Assembly: GCF_000753865.1 (NCBI RefSeq)
Contig: NZ_JQFW01000015.1
Coordinates: 677,916 to 741,915, forward strand
DNA: 64,000 bases
Direction of reading: 5' to 3'
DNA from: Alteromonas sp. LOR
GTDB lineage: Bacteria > Pseudomonadota > Gammaproteobacteria > Enterobacterales > Alteromonadaceae
This document shows positions 24,968-35,052 of this stretch, piece by piece; within the stretch, counting starts at the first letter, position 1, and every line of letters starts with the position of its first letter. Below the pieces are notes generated by a model, which had not been told where the DNA came from, did no database searches, and was given only the letters and a program-made list of their open reading frames with translations. The position numbers were made by a program, and so were the translations under genes.

Positions 24968-26066
24968 ATGTTTGAAATTAACCCGGTTACTAATGCGATA
25001 AAAGATATCCGCGAGCGCACCGACGCGCTTAGGGGGTATCTTTGACTTTGATGCGAAGTCAGAGCGTTTAGAAGAAGTAAGTCGAGAACTTGAAAACCCA
25101 GATGTGTGGAATGAACCAGACAGAGCGCAAGCACTGGGAAAAGAAAAGGTAGCCTTAGAGCAAATTGTGGAAACCATTCACAATTTAGACCAAGGCACCG
25201 AAGATGTTGAAGGTTTGGTTGAACTTGCCGTAGAAGCCGAAGACGAAGAGACATTCGAAGAAGCGCAAAATGAACTGAATAGTTTAATTGAGGCGCTAGA
25301 GAAACTTGAGTTTCGCCGTATGTTTTCCGGACCAAACGATGCCAACGATTGCTACATTGATATTCAATCTGGGTCAGGCGGTACGGAAGCTCAGGATTGG
25401 GCGAATATGCTGCTGCGCATGTATCTTCGCTGGGGTGAAGCTCACGGTTTTAAAACCGAACTTATCGAAGTATCAGACGGTGATGTTGCCGGCATAAAAA
25501 GTGCGACATTACGCATTCAAGGTGAGTATGCCTTTGGCTGGCTGCGTACCGAAACAGGTGTTCATCGCCTTGTTCGAAAGTCGCCATTTGACTCTGGCAA
25601 TAGAAGACACACCTCGTTTTCTTCGGCGTTTGTATACCCTGAAGTTGACGACGATATTGATATCGATATCAATCCTTCCGATTTGCGTATTGATACTTAC
25701 CGAGCATCAGGTGCCGGTGGACAGCACGTAAACCGAACGGACTCCGCTGTGCGTATTACCCATGAGCCCACCGGAATTGTGGTGCAGTGCCAGAACGATC
25801 GCTCGCAGCACAAAAACAAAGATCAAGCCATGAAGCAGTTGAAAGCGAAACTCTATGAGTTTGAACTGCAAAAGCAAAACGTTGAAAAACAAGCGATGGA
25901 AGACAGTAAGTCAGATATCGGGTGGGGGAGCCAAATACGGTCTTACGTATTAGACGATTCTCGCATAAAAGATTTGCGTACTGGCGTTGAAACACGCAAC
26001 ACCCAGGTTGTCCTTGATGGCGATTTGGATAAATTCATTGTAGCTAGCCTGAAATCTGGGCTGTAG
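24968..26066 (+). CDS. prfB: Peptide chain release factor 2, programmed +1 frameshift
   Basis: RF2 recognises UGA and UAA and triggers peptide release. Reading starts at ATG 24968 and runs 25 codons to an in-frame TGA (25043-25045). A +1 shift on CTT (skipping T at 25043) continues at 25044 to the stop at 26066. The product is 365 residues, the E. coli length, so the gene is join(24968..25042, 25044..26066). The tripeptide specificity element SPF ([18 protein letters not shown]) and the catalytic GGQ ([13 protein letters not shown]) are present. lysS follows 23 bases later, the usual prfB-lysS operon. Confidence 0.98.
25031..25046 (+). promoter_or_regulatory. prfB: prfB autoregulatory frameshift site
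   Basis: The Shine-Dalgarno-like AGGGGG (25031-25036), the slippery CTT (25040-25042) and the poorly terminating TGA-C (25043-25046) have canonical spacing. Scarce RF2 favours the +1 shift, giving feedback control of RF2 level. Confidence 0.97.
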
Positions 26067-26089
26067 ACCGAACAACGAAGTGAAAGGTT

Positions 26090-27661
26090 ATGACTGACCA
26101 ACAAACTGACGATAACAAATTGATTGCAGAACGCCGTGCTAAGTTAAGCGCTATTCGTGAGCAGTGCCGTGCAAACGGTTTCCCTAACAGCTTCCGTCGC
26201 GAAAATTACGCCGACGAATTACAAGCTAAGTTCGGTGAATTCGATAAAGAAACGCTGCAAGAGCAGGGTAATAAAGTAAGCATTGCCGGACGTATTATGG
26301 CGAAACGCGGTCCATTCATGTTGCTTCAAGACATGACTGGACGTATTCAGGCCTATGCTGATAAAGAAACGCAGAAAGTGCTTAAAGCCAAATACGGTGC
26401 GTTAGATATTGGCGATATTATTGGTGTTGCCGGTGATTTGCACAAATCTGGCAAAGGCGACTTATACGTTAACATGGCCGAATACGAGCTATTGACTAAA
26501 GCACTGCGCCCATTGCCTGAGAAGTTTCATGGTTTAAGCGACCAGGAAACCAAGTATCGTCAGCGCTATGTGGATTTGATCACCAGTGAGCAAACCCGTA
26601 AAACCTTTATGATCCGCAGCAAAATTGTGAATGGTATTCGCAATTATCTAACTAAGCGCGACTACTTAGAAGTAGAAACGCCAATGCTGCAGGTTATTCC
26701 AGGCGGCGCTACTGCGAAGCCTTTCGTTACGCACCACAATGCATTAGATATTGATATGTATTTGCGTATTGCCCCTGAGCTTTACTTGAAGCGCTTAGTG
26801 GTAGGCGGTTTTGAACGTGTGTTCGAAATCAACCGCAACTTCCGTAACGAAGGTTTATCAACTCGTCATAATCCAGAGTTCACTATGCTTGAGTTTTATC
26901 AAGCCTACGCTGATTACAACGATTTGATGAATCTTACGGAAGATATGCTTCGCACCTTGGCTGAAGATATCCTTGGCACTAGCATTATCACCAATACTAC
27001 AAAAGACACTGATGGCAACGTAACCAGTGAAGTTCAGTACGACTTTGGCCAGCCTTTTGAGCGCTTAAGCATGGGTGATGCAATTCTGAAATACTGGCCT
27101 GATGCCAATGAAGCGGCTATCCGCGACCCAGAAGCTAACCTTGATGCACTTAAAGCCATGGCAAAGCAGCTGCATATTAAAGAGCCTGAAGTGGATGGAA
27201 TTTGGGGCGCAGGTAAATACCTTTGCGAAATCTTTGAAGCTACTGCAGAAGAGAAGCTTGAGCAACCAACGTTTATTACCGAATATCCATGGGAAGTTTC
27301 TCCGTTAGCCCGTCGCAACGATAATAACCCGTTTATTACTGACCGCTTTGAGTTCTTCGTTGGTGGTCGTGAATTGGCCAACGGTTTCAGTGAGCTTAAC
27401 GACCCAGAAGATCAAGCGGAACGTTTTGCTAAGCAAGTGGTAGAAAAAGACGCTGGCGACGATGAAGCTATGCATTTTGATGACGATTACATTCGCGCCC
27501 TTGAGTATGGCTTACCGCCTACAGCGGGTGAAGGTATTGGCATCGACAGATTAGCCATGTTGTTTACCGACAGCTCAACTATCAAAGATGTTATTTTGTT
27601 CCCTCACATGAAGCCTCAAGCAGGCAACGACGCTGAGGCAAAAGACTCAAAAGCCGAGTAA
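26090..27661 (+). CDS. lysS: Lysyl-tRNA synthetase, class II
   Basis: A 523-residue class II synthetase that charges tRNA-Lys. An N-terminal OB-fold anticodon-binding domain (about 65-175) precedes the catalytic core. Motif 2 ([28 protein letters not shown]) and motif 3 ([20 protein letters not shown]) are intact. A ribosome-binding site AAAGG lies upstream. An acidic loop around residues 300-310 and a short charged C-terminal tail ([12 protein letters not shown]) are slightly longer than in E. coli. Cotranscription with prfB is likely. Confidence 0.97.
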   Translation: MTDQQTDDNKLIAERRAKLSAIREQCRANGFPNSFRRENYADELQAKFGEFDKETLQEQGNKVSIAGRIMAKRGPFMLLQDMTGRIQAYADKETQKVLKAKYGALDIGDIIGVAGDLHKSGKGDLYVNMAEYELLTKALRPLPEKFHGLSDQETKYRQRYVDLITSEQTRKTFMIRSKIVNGIRNYLTKRDYLEVETPMLQVIPGGATAKPFVTHHNALDIDMYLRIAPELYLKRLVVGGFERVFEINRNFRNEGLSTRHNPEFTMLEFYQAYADYNDLMNLTEDMLRTLAEDILGTSIITNTTKDTDGNVTSEVQYDFGQPFERLSMGDAILKYWPDANEAAIRDPEANLDALKAMAKQLHIKEPEVDGIWGAGKYLCEIFEATAEEKLEQPTFITEYPWEVSPLARRNDNNPFITDRFEFFVGGRELANGFSELNDPEDQAERFAKQVVEKDAGDDEAMHFDDDYIRALEYGLPPTAGEGIGIDRLAMLFTDSSTIKDVILFPHMKPQAGNDAEAKDSKAE

Positions 27662-27679
27662 AATAACCGAATAAAAAAG

Positions 27680-28774
27680 CTAGACAAGGAGCGCTTTCAC
27701 GCGCTCTACAAGAAGGGTATTGGTGGGAACGCTAATACCCTTTTTCTTTGCCATAGACACAATATAGCCGTTGATCGCGTCTATCTCAGTTTCACGTTTA
27801 TACTGTACATCTTGATGCATACTGGAAAAATTACTGCCCGTCGCCTTTGCTACCTGCATTACCTTGTCTTTAACTTCACTAAGGTCAAAGTGCTCACCGC
27901 AAGCTCGAGCTACTGCAACAAATTCTTGGCAGATATCGTGTATCAGTTCGCTGTAGCTCTCATCACAAATAGCAAGGTTTGGGACATTATTAAGGGCAGT
28001 TAGTGGGTTTATGACTGCGTTTACTGCAAGCTTGCTCCAAAGTGCGTGTAGGATGTTGTTGGAGAGTGCCACTGGCGGCAACGCCTTATTCAGTAATGTA
28101 TAGGCTCTCACCAGCTGTCTGCTTTCATACTCTGATTTTGATAACGGGCCTGCTTTTGATAGCTTGTCTGTTTTCCCTAAACTGTCTGTTTTCAATAGAC
28201 TGTCAGCATTGAATGAGTCGGCTAACGTACACAAGTTAGGGTGTTTTATACTGCCTAGTGTAGTACTTCCCAAGCCCGTATACACAAGCTGTTGCTGTGC
28301 ATCGTCTCTGTGCTTTTTCAACGCACCGTGGCTCGTTGTCGCTAATAACAGTGGATAGTCATCACCTAGTAAAGCCCGCGCTATTTCTTGTCCGCCCATG
28401 CCATTTTGTAGCAATACGATAACCGGTTTGGCATGTAAAAACGGTAGCCATTGGCGAAGAGCCGATTCCAGTTGATACACTTTAAGCGGAAATATTAGTA
28501 CATGGTTGGCATCAATCTTTGTGGGTGATGCAATAGCGCCGTGTAGGGGAAAAGAATGTCCATCAAGCCATGTTGCTTCGTTTGGAATGCTAGACTTGTT
28601 TGGAGTGCTAAAAAATGTAGAGAGTGTTGGTTTATCACAACGCTTGGTAGCTTCATTGCGGTGCGAAGACGAAAAAAAACGAGGGTAGCGAGTATAAGTC
28701 ACCTTGTGCTTTTCAGCGCCCGCCGCCAAAAGACTCCCAATAGCACCACTGCCCACAATATGTAAGTGCGTCAT
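27680..28774 (-). CDS. panE: 2-dehydropantoate 2-reductase (ketopantoate reductase) family
   Basis: An NADPH-dependent reductase of the ApbA/PanE family, which makes pantoate for coenzyme A synthesis. The Rossmann loop is IVGSGAIGSLLAAG at the N-terminus. The C-terminal helical domain has the family KLAVNAVINPLTAL (catalytic Lys) and YKRETEIDAINGYIV. It is 364 residues, against about 300 for E. coli PanE, because of two inserts: one after residue 30 (Ser/Arg-rich) and an 18-bp tandem-repeat-encoded stretch near residue 190. The start at 28774 lies one base after the stop of the upstream pseudouridine synthase gene. Another ApbA-family reductase role remains possible. Confidence 0.82.
   Translation of the reverse strand: MTHLHIVGSGAIGSLLAAGAEKHKVTYTRYPRFFSSSHRNEATKRCDKPTLSTFFSTPNKSSIPNEATWLDGHSFPLHGAIASPTKIDANHVLIFPLKVYQLESALRQWLPFLHAKPVIVLLQNGMGGQEIARALLGDDYPLLLATTSHGALKKHRDDAQQQLVYTGLGSTTLGSIKHPNLCTLADSFNADSLLKTDSLGKTDKLSKAGPLSKSEYESRQLVRAYTLLNKALPPVALSNNILHALWSKLAVNAVINPLTALNNVPNLAICDESYSELIHDICQEFVAVARACGEHFDLSEVKDKVMQVAKATGSNFSSMHQDVQYKRETEIDAINGYIVSMAKKKGISVPTNTLLVERVKALLV
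28133..28222 (-). repeat. In-frame 18-bp tandem repeat in panE
   Basis: Four 18-bp units (28133-28150, 28151-28168, 28169-28186, 28187-28204) and a degenerate fifth (28205-28222) encode DSLLKT, DSLGKT, DKLSKA and GPLSKS. They form a surface insert absent from typical PanE. Confidence 0.9.
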
Positions 28775-28775
28775 A

Positions 28776-29600
28776 TCAGCTTGGCTTTCCGACCGCGTTA
28801 GGTGCACTTTTATGAGCGAAGCGAGAGGGGAGTGCAGGCCACGCAAAGTTATCGGGGTTTGCGATAGTCAAAAGCCACTGCTTAACGGTTTCGTCGATAA
28901 ATTCATCGCCCTCTAATAAAGGCGCGGTAAAGGTCAATGTGCCGCTTTTCAAAGGTAATGAAAGTATAAAGGCGTGCAAATACAATCGGTCGGCACTGCT
29001 ACCGCCGTAAAGTGAATCCCCTAAAATAGGTGCGCCTATGCTTTTTAAAGCAACTCTAATTTGGTGAGTCTTACCTGAATGGGGCTTTAATAAAAAACCG
29101 CGGATCCCTTGTTTTGCCGACTGGCTAAAAAATTGAGTGACGGCGGGGTTGTCAGTGGTTTTTAGCAAAATGTGTTGACCACCTCGTCGGTTTTTCATGT
29201 CGCCGATGATTAAGCCCTGCTTTTTCTTCGGCTTTTTATCACTGAGCGCTAAGTAGTACTTACTTACCTGGCGAGTCTCGAATAGCAAACCAATTTCTGC
29301 TGCCAAATGCTCATTTTCAGTAAGGCATAAACAGCCAGAAGTGCCGGTGTCTAAGCGGTGGCATAGAAATAATTGAGGTACATTTAACTGCCGTTTTAAT
29401 AACTCGACTATACCCAACTCCGGTTCAAGCTTTGAACCAAGTTCTGCATCGAGTTCTGAACCAAGTTCTGTTTCAAGTCTTGTACAATGTTTTGAACCGT
29501 GCTCGCTATGCGTAGGTGACCTAGTATGCATGGCAATGCCAACGGGCTTATTGACAACAATAACCCCGTTGTTTTGATAAATAATAGGAATGTGCTGCAC
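28776..29600 (-). CDS. RluA-family pseudouridine synthase
   Basis: A 274-residue RNA pseudouridine synthase. The catalytic motif CHRLDTGTSGCL carries the aspartate nucleophile, and the family SKYYLAL and KPHSGKTHQIRVALKSIGAPILGDSLYGG follow. It lacks an S4 domain. The type resembles the small RluA-like group (TruC-/YqcB-related), so the target could be tRNA or rRNA and cannot be read here. The start is GTG at 29600. An insert near residues 40-66 is made of three 24-bp repeats (LGSELDAELGSKLEPELG). Together with the HPt gene upstream and panE downstream it forms a tight minus-strand operon. Confidence 0.85.
   Translation of the reverse strand: MQHIPIIYQNNGVIVVNKPVGIAMHTRSPTHSEHGSKHCTRLETELGSELDAELGSKLEPELGIVELLKRQLNVPQLFLCHRLDTGTSGCLCLTENEHLAAEIGLLFETRQVSKYYLALSDKKPKKKQGLIIGDMKNRRGGQHILLKTTDNPAVTQFFSQSAKQGIRGFLLKPHSGKTHQIRVALKSIGAPILGDSLYGGSSADRLYLHAFILSLPLKSGTLTFTAPLLEGDEFIDETVKQWLLTIANPDNFAWPALPSRFAHKSAPNAVGKPS
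29406..29477 (-). repeat. In-frame 24-bp tandem repeat in the pseudouridine synthase
   Basis: Three 24-bp units (29406-29429, 29430-29453, 29454-29477) encode the octapeptides LETELGSE, LDAELGSK and LEPELGIV. The insert precedes the catalytic domain. Confidence 0.85.
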
Positions 29601-29609
29601 TACCTAACT

Positions 29610-30188
29610 TCACTTAACGACTAGGGTTGCTAGAGCTTCTTCGTAGTCTAATTCGTCCACCGCCTCAATAATTGCTGCACGTTTTTCATCGCTAAGGTTC
29701 ATGGCATTTAGCCAGTCATCGAGGGTAGTTTGTGAAATAAACTCACTGGCTTTTAGCGCTGCCACTAGCTGTTTCTCAGCGCGCTCTGCAGCTGCGCTAT
29801 TTGTCACATTATTCGTCACATTAGTTTGCGTTTCAGATACAGCGGGCTCAGCAGTCACGCTGTCTATTTCGGCAACCGTGTCATTAAGCAATGCAACAAA
29901 TTGAGGGTAATTATCGGGTAGCTGTTGCTCGTTTCTAATTGCGCTTTCTATTTGCTTGCTGTCATTGTGAAGTGCGAATAAGCCCAAGTTACCGGTTACA
30001 CCTTTAAGCGTGTGCATAAGAGAGTAGGCGTCGTCATACTGCTCTTTTTCCATAAGCGCTTGTAAGTTTGCATCTAAATTTCGGTATTCATCTGTAAATT
30101 TACCGAGTAGGGTAAATAAGAGTTTTTTGTTCCCGCTTAACTGCGACATTCCAAATTCGAGATCGACTAATGTGGTTGACTTGTCCAT
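29610..30188 (-). CDS. Orphan histidine-phosphotransfer (HPt) protein
   Basis: A 192-residue cytoplasmic protein. Residues 1-105 form a four-helix HPt domain with the phospho-accepting histidine in LMHTLKGVTGNLGLFAL (about residue 59). Such modules relay phosphate between a hybrid sensor kinase and a response regulator. No kinase or regulator lies nearby, so its partners are unknown. The C-terminal half is helical after an Asn/Thr-rich linker (NVTNNVTNS, encoded by two 12-bp repeats) and is not recognised. The start has AAGGAT upstream. It heads the minus-strand operon with the pseudouridine synthase and panE. Confidence 0.85.
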   Translation of the reverse strand: MDKSTTLVDLEFGMSQLSGNKKLLFTLLGKFTDEYRNLDANLQALMEKEQYDDAYSLMHTLKGVTGNLGLFALHNDSKQIESAIRNEQQLPDNYPQFVALLNDTVAEIDSVTAEPAVSETQTNVTNNVTNSAAAERAEKQLVAALKASEFISQTTLDDWLNAMNLSDEKRAAIIEAVDELDYEEALATLVVK

Positions 30189-30494
30189 GCAAGTATCCTT
30201 CTACAACACGTTAAGGCGACGTTATTCCAACGTCGTTGGTCATTGCTTTACTACCATTGAGCGAAACAACATGGCACTGGTTTACATTACCAGAGATGAT
30301 AGAGCGTATAGTGGTGATAGTGTATTTCAAGATCGCACAAATTAATACAGCCATAGCGTTGCCTGTACAAGTAAAGCATTAAAAATTCTGTTAATCTTCA
30401 ATGCAAATGCAACGCCCTCCTCCTGTTGTAAAATAATAAAAACACCGCTTTAAAAAGCGCGGTTTATAACGTTGTTAGTTAAAAAGGAAATAAC
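30189..30494. other. Divergent intergenic region
   Basis: A 306-bp gap between the HPt and M16 protease genes, which point away from each other. A weak imperfect hairpin (ACCGCTTT...AAAGCG) lies near 30450. No gene or clear operator is visible. Confidence 0.4.
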
Positions 30495-33371
30495 ATGCCG
30501 CTACATCCCTCCATCCGTATCGTCTGCATGGCGCTTCTAGTGTTAATCATTGGCGCTTGCCAACGGGTGCAGGTAGAACAACCGCAAGAAGAAAACTCAG
30601 TTTCTATTCCTTTTGAGAAGTACACCTTGGATAACGGCCTAACCGTCATCCTTCACGAAGATAACTCAGACCCACTTGTGCACGTAGACGTGACTTATCA
30701 CGTTGGCTCTGCGCGGGAAGAAGTTGGCAAATCAGGATTCGCCCACTTTTTTGAGCACATGATGTTTCAAGGGTCAAAGCACGTTGCTGACGAACAGCAT
30801 TTTAAGGTTATCACCGAAGCAGGTGGAAACTTAAATGGCACAACAAATACAGACAGAACCAATTATTTTGAGACCGTACCTGCTAATCAATTAGAAAAGG
30901 TTTTGTGGCTTGAATCTGATCGCATGGGCTATTTACTTGAAGCGGTAGACCAGAAGAAGTTCGAGAACCAGCGGGAGACCGTCAAAAACGAAAGGGCCCA
31001 ACGAGTCGATAATCAGCCCTACGGGCTTCGATTTGAGCTAAACGGCGAAGCGCTCTATCCCGAGGGGCACCCTTATTCATGGTTAACAATAGGCTACGTT
31101 GAAGATTTAGACCGCGTAAACGTTAACGATTTAAAGGCATTCTTTAAACGTTGGTATGGACCAAACAATGCAGTGCTCACCATTGGCGGCGATATTGATG
31201 TGGCCAAAACAAAAGCCCTTATTCAGAAGTATTTTGGCGATATACCCGCAGGGCCAGAGGTTACGGATGCTAAGCCTCAGCCTGTGACGCTTGATGAAAC
31301 GCGGTACTTAACCTTAGAAGACAAAGTACATTTGCCCCTGCTGCAAATAACCTACCCCACCGTTTATGCCCGTCACGTTGATGAAGCGCCTTTAGATGTG
31401 TTGGCCAATATTCTTGGCGGTGGTAAAACGTCGTTGTTTTATAAGAACTTGGTAAAGCAAGGAATGGCGGTGCAGGCCGCTGTGTCTCACCCCTGTCGCG
31501 AGCTAGCCTGTGAGTTTCAGCTATTGGCCTTAGCCAATCCCGCTAAAGTGACATCGCTAGCGACACTTCAACAAGCGCTCAACGATACATTAAAAGAATT
31601 TGAAACCCGAGGGGTTACCGCCGATGACCTTGCCAGAACGAAAGGTCAGTTAGAATCTAGGACGGTATTTGGGCTTCAAAGTGTTTCGGGTAAAGTCTCT
31701 GCGCTTGCTGCAAATGAAACCTACTACAACACGCCCGATCTCATTGCAGAGGACATTGCGCGATACAATTCGGTTACCGCTAGCGACATTATGCGTGTAT
31801 ACAACGACTATATTAAAGACGCCAACAGCGTTGTATTAAGTGTTGTGCCAAATGGCAGCCCTCAGCTTGCTGCAGCAGAGCCCACTTTCGAGCGACCCAC
31901 GCGCACATTGCCAGATGACCAATTACAACCTGAGCATCAATCAGCCTCTGATAAGCACAAAGGTGACAATGAGTCGTTCGCTAGCGCAGCGTCAACGTTT
32001 GATAGAAGCATTATGCCAAGTGCTGGGCCTGCGCCGGTTTCTAAAGTGCCAGACTACTGGGAACGTTCGCTACGTAATGATATTAAGGTACTTGGCGTAA
32101 CCAGTAATGAAACGCCAACGGTAACCATAACCTTAGGCATGGACGGTGGCATGTTGCTAGATCCAGAAGGCAAAGCAGGCACCGCTTACCTTACGGCGCT
32201 ACTGATGAATGAGACCACGAAAAACTACAGTAATGAAGACTTAGCAAACGAACTTGCTAAGCTAGGCAGTTCAATTCGCTTTAGCACGGGTGGAAGGTTC
32301 ACTCAGATGTCGGTGTCTACCTTGACGAAAAATATTAAACCCACGCTGGCGTTGATGGAAGAGAAACTGTTTAACCCTGCATTTACTGAAGCAGATTTCT
32401 CGCGCATGAAAGAACGCGTTCTGCAGGGCTTGCAGCAGCAGGCAAAAACGCCCTCTAGCCTAGCGCAGAGAGCCAAAGACTTAATTTTGTTTGGGGAAGA
32501 AAATCGAGTAAGTTTGCCTGATGGAGGCACTATAGCGTCGGTAAACAATATTGCTTTGGATGATGTAAAAGCATTTTACGAGCGCTATTATTCACCCGCA
32601 AAGGCCAGCATGGTTGTTGTGGGTAACCTGACGCCAGAGCAGACCATGGAAGCGCTTGGCTTTTTAAATAACTGGGAAGGGCAAGACTATGATTTTGTCG
32701 ATTACCATGAATTTCCTCAGTACGAAGAACAAAACCTGTATGTAGTACACAGTCCTGATGCGGTGCAGTCGGTGGTGTATATTGTGGATAGAGGATTACC
32801 CTTTGATGCCACAGGCGAATATTTTAAATCTCGTCTTATGAATTTCCCGCTAGGTGGAGCCTTTAACAGTAGGATCAATTTAAATCTACGAGAAGATAAA
32901 GGTATAACCTACGGTGCGAGCAGTGGCTTTGTTGGTGGAAAAACCTTAGGTTGGTTTGAAGTGAGTACTGATTTAACCGCAAAGGATACTGCACTGGGCA
33001 TTACAGAGATTTTTGCCGAGATAAATGCGTATAAAGAAAAGGGCGTTACTGAGTCTGAAATTGAATTTATGCGAAATGCCTTTACATTAAGTGATGCATT
33101 GGCATTTGAAACACCCTCTAGCAAAGCTCGCTTTTTACGACAGTTGCTCAGCTATGACTTGGAAAAAGGATATCGAGACGAGCAGCTCGACATCATTAAC
33201 CGCATAGATAAAGCGGCTATTAACAGGCTAGCAAAACAATATTTGAATGCTGATAAGATGCAAATTATTGTAGTGGGTGATAAGACAAAGATTTTGCCAC
33301 AGCTGAGCTCATTAAATATACCGATGGTTGAATTATCGGTAGAGGACAACAAGCGAGAAGCGTTAGACTAA
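30495..33371 (+). CDS. M16-family zinc metalloprotease lipoprotein
   Basis: A 958-residue pitrilysin/insulinase-type protease. A lipoprotein signal peptide ends at Cys22 (LVLIIGACQ). The N-terminal M16 lobe has the inverted zinc motif HFFEH (84-88), with the distal glutamate in VKNERAQR. Two inactive M16C-type lobes follow, separated by a Ser/Asp-rich linker around residue 480-520. The two-halves layout is that of fused zinc-active plus inactive partners. It probably degrades peptides in the periplasm or at the outer membrane. The ribosome-binding site is AAGGAA. Confidence 0.92.
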   Translation: MPLHPSIRIVCMALLVLIIGACQRVQVEQPQEENSVSIPFEKYTLDNGLTVILHEDNSDPLVHVDVTYHVGSAREEVGKSGFAHFFEHMMFQGSKHVADEQHFKVITEAGGNLNGTTNTDRTNYFETVPANQLEKVLWLESDRMGYLLEAVDQKKFENQRETVKNERAQRVDNQPYGLRFELNGEALYPEGHPYSWLTIGYVEDLDRVNVNDLKAFFKRWYGPNNAVLTIGGDIDVAKTKALIQKYFGDIPAGPEVTDAKPQPVTLDETRYLTLEDKVHLPLLQITYPTVYARHVDEAPLDVLANILGGGKTSLFYKNLVKQGMAVQAAVSHPCRELACEFQLLALANPAKVTSLATLQQALNDTLKEFETRGVTADDLARTKGQLESRTVFGLQSVSGKVSALAANETYYNTPDLIAEDIARYNSVTASDIMRVYNDYIKDANSVVLSVVPNGSPQLAAAEPTFERPTRTLPDDQLQPEHQSASDKHKGDNESFASAASTFDRSIMPSAGPAPVSKVPDYWERSLRNDIKVLGVTSNETPTVTITLGMDGGMLLDPEGKAGTAYLTALLMNETTKNYSNEDLANELAKLGSSIRFSTGGRFTQMSVSTLTKNIKPTLALMEEKLFNPAFTEADFSRMKERVLQGLQQQAKTPSSLAQRAKDLILFGEENRVSLPDGGTIASVNNIALDDVKAFYERYYSPAKASMVVVGNLTPEQTMEALGFLNNWEGQDYDFVDYHEFPQYEEQNLYVVHSPDAVQSVVYIVDRGLPFDATGEYFKSRLMNFPLGGAFNSRINLNLREDKGITYGASSGFVGGKTLGWFEVSTDLTAKDTALGITEIFAEINAYKEKGVTESEIEFMRNAFTLSDALAFETPSSKARFLRQLLSYDLEKGYRDEQLDIINRIDKAAINRLAKQYLNADKMQIIVVGDKTKILPQLSSLNIPMVELSVEDNKREALD

Positions 33372-33432
33372 ACAGCCAACGTATCTTGAATTTACACTAT
33401 TGCCGCCCATGACTTCTAAACTGGGCGCAATA

Positions 33433-35052
33433 ATGACATCACGGAATACCATTTTGACAGCAGACAACACTTGTTTCGACGCGCGCGTTAAGGCGCTTAA
33501 ATCGCCAGAATTTTTAGCCTCGTTAAAAGACATAAAGCGTGGTGTAGAGCGAGAGGCGCTTCGAATCAATCCAAACGGTACGTTGGCACAAACGCCACAT
33601 CCTAAACCGTTGGGCTCGGCCCTGACTCACGAATCTATCACGACAGACTTTTCTGAGTCTTTGTTAGAGTTTATTACTCCTCCAGAGGCAAGCTCAGCAA
33701 AGACCGTTGCACAACTTCAAGATATTCACCGCTTTGTTGCAGATAATATTGAAGAAGAGCAAATTTGGCCGCTTAGCATGCCCTGCTTTATTGATGATGA
33801 GACCGAAATTCCCATTGCCTACTTTGGCGAGTCTAATGTGGGTAAAATGAAGCGTGTGTATCGCATCGGGCTTAAAAATCGCTACGGTAGTATGATGCAG
33901 GCTATCGCGGGTGTTCATTTTAACTTTTCCTTACCAGAGAGCTTTTGGGCACTGTGGGCGAAACAAAACGGTACTACTCATTCACAAGAGCAAACGTCGG
34001 CAGAGTATTTTGGCCTTATTAGAAACTATCGTCGCTTATGCTGGCTAATTCCTTATCTGTACGGTGCGTCTCCTGCGTTGTGTAGCTCGTTTTTAAACGG
34101 CAAAGAATACAGCCTTCCGTTTAAAAAAGTGGGTAAAGGTACACTGTATATGCCTTACGCCACATCGCTTAGAATGAGCGACTTAGGCTATACCAGCGCA
34201 GAACAGTCTTCGCTAAAAATTTGCTACAACGAATTGGATAATTACGTTCGTTTGTTGCGCGAAGCGATGAGCACACCTTCCACTCGTTTTGAGCGATTTG
34301 CCTCAGGTGAAGGCGGAAATTATCAGCAGCTCAATCACAATATTATTCAAATTGAGAACGAGCTTTATTCTCCTATTCGTCCTAAGCAGCCTACTGAGTC
34401 AATGGAGAAACCCACCGACGCTCTCGTAAGGCGCGGCATTAGCTATATTGAAGTACGTGCATTAGATGTAAACCCGTTTTCTGCCATAGGCATCTCTGAT
34501 ACACAGTTCGATTTTCTTGATGTATTTCTGCTTTCCTGTTTGCTGATGCCCAGTGAAGCGTTAGACGAACAACAGCTTAATGAAGCAAAAGAAAATATGG
34601 ATCGCGTTGTATTGGAAGGACGAAACCCGGAGCTAATGCTGACAGAAAACGGCAACGCGGTATCCTTACCTCAATGGAGCGAAAAGCTTTTTGCATACTT
34701 TGGTCAAGCGGCCACATTGCTTGATGAAGCGAATAACACAAAACAATACACCAAGGCGGTGAGTGACGAATACGCTAAAACTCAAAACCCCGCTTTAACC
34801 CCTTCAGGGAAAATGCTTCAGTCTCTGTTAGATGGTGACAAAGACAATAGTATTTTTGGGTTAGAGTTAGCGCAGAAATACAGCAACGAAATGAAAGGGT
34901 TTGACTACACGTTTACCGATAGTGCTGAGTTTGTTAGACAGGGCGAAAGCTCTTTTGACGCACAGCGAGAAATAGAGGCGTCAGATGAAAAAGACTTTGA
35001 TACCTTTATTACTGACTATTTTGCCGAACCCCAAGCAAAAAAAAATGCCTGA
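33433..35052 (+). CDS. gshA: Glutamate-cysteine ligase
   Basis: ATP-dependent first enzyme of glutathione synthesis, joining glutamate and cysteine. The proteobacterial GshA core is clear from RGVEREALRINPNGTLAQTPHP and LGSALTHESITTDFSESLLEFITPP onward, and YIEVRALDVNPF is present near residue 335. About 539 residues from this start (E. coli 518). ATGs at 33409 and 33433 and a TTG at 33400 are all in frame, none with a strong ribosome-binding site; 33433 is closest to the family length. gshB is not in the window. Grx4 (46753) and glyoxalase I (58762) depend on glutathione. Confidence 0.95.
   Translation: MTSRNTILTADNTCFDARVKALKSPEFLASLKDIKRGVEREALRINPNGTLAQTPHPKPLGSALTHESITTDFSESLLEFITPPEASSAKTVAQLQDIHRFVADNIEEEQIWPLSMPCFIDDETEIPIAYFGESNVGKMKRVYRIGLKNRYGSMMQAIAGVHFNFSLPESFWALWAKQNGTTHSQEQTSAEYFGLIRNYRRLCWLIPYLYGASPALCSSFLNGKEYSLPFKKVGKGTLYMPYATSLRMSDLGYTSAEQSSLKICYNELDNYVRLLREAMSTPSTRFERFASGEGGNYQQLNHNIIQIENELYSPIRPKQPTESMEKPTDALVRRGISYIEVRALDVNPFSAIGISDTQFDFLDVFLLSCLLMPSEALDEQQLNEAKENMDRVVLEGRNPELMLTENGNAVSLPQWSEKLFAYFGQAATLLDEANNTKQYTKAVSDEYAKTQNPALTPSGKMLQSLLDGDKDNSIFGLELAQKYSNEMKGFDYTFTDSAEFVRQGESSFDAQREIEASDEKDFDTFITDYFAEPQAKKNA

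Noticed and set aside
24968..25104. In-frame TGA in prfB as a disabling mutation
   Set aside because: The stop sits in the exact conserved programmed-frameshift context of RF2.
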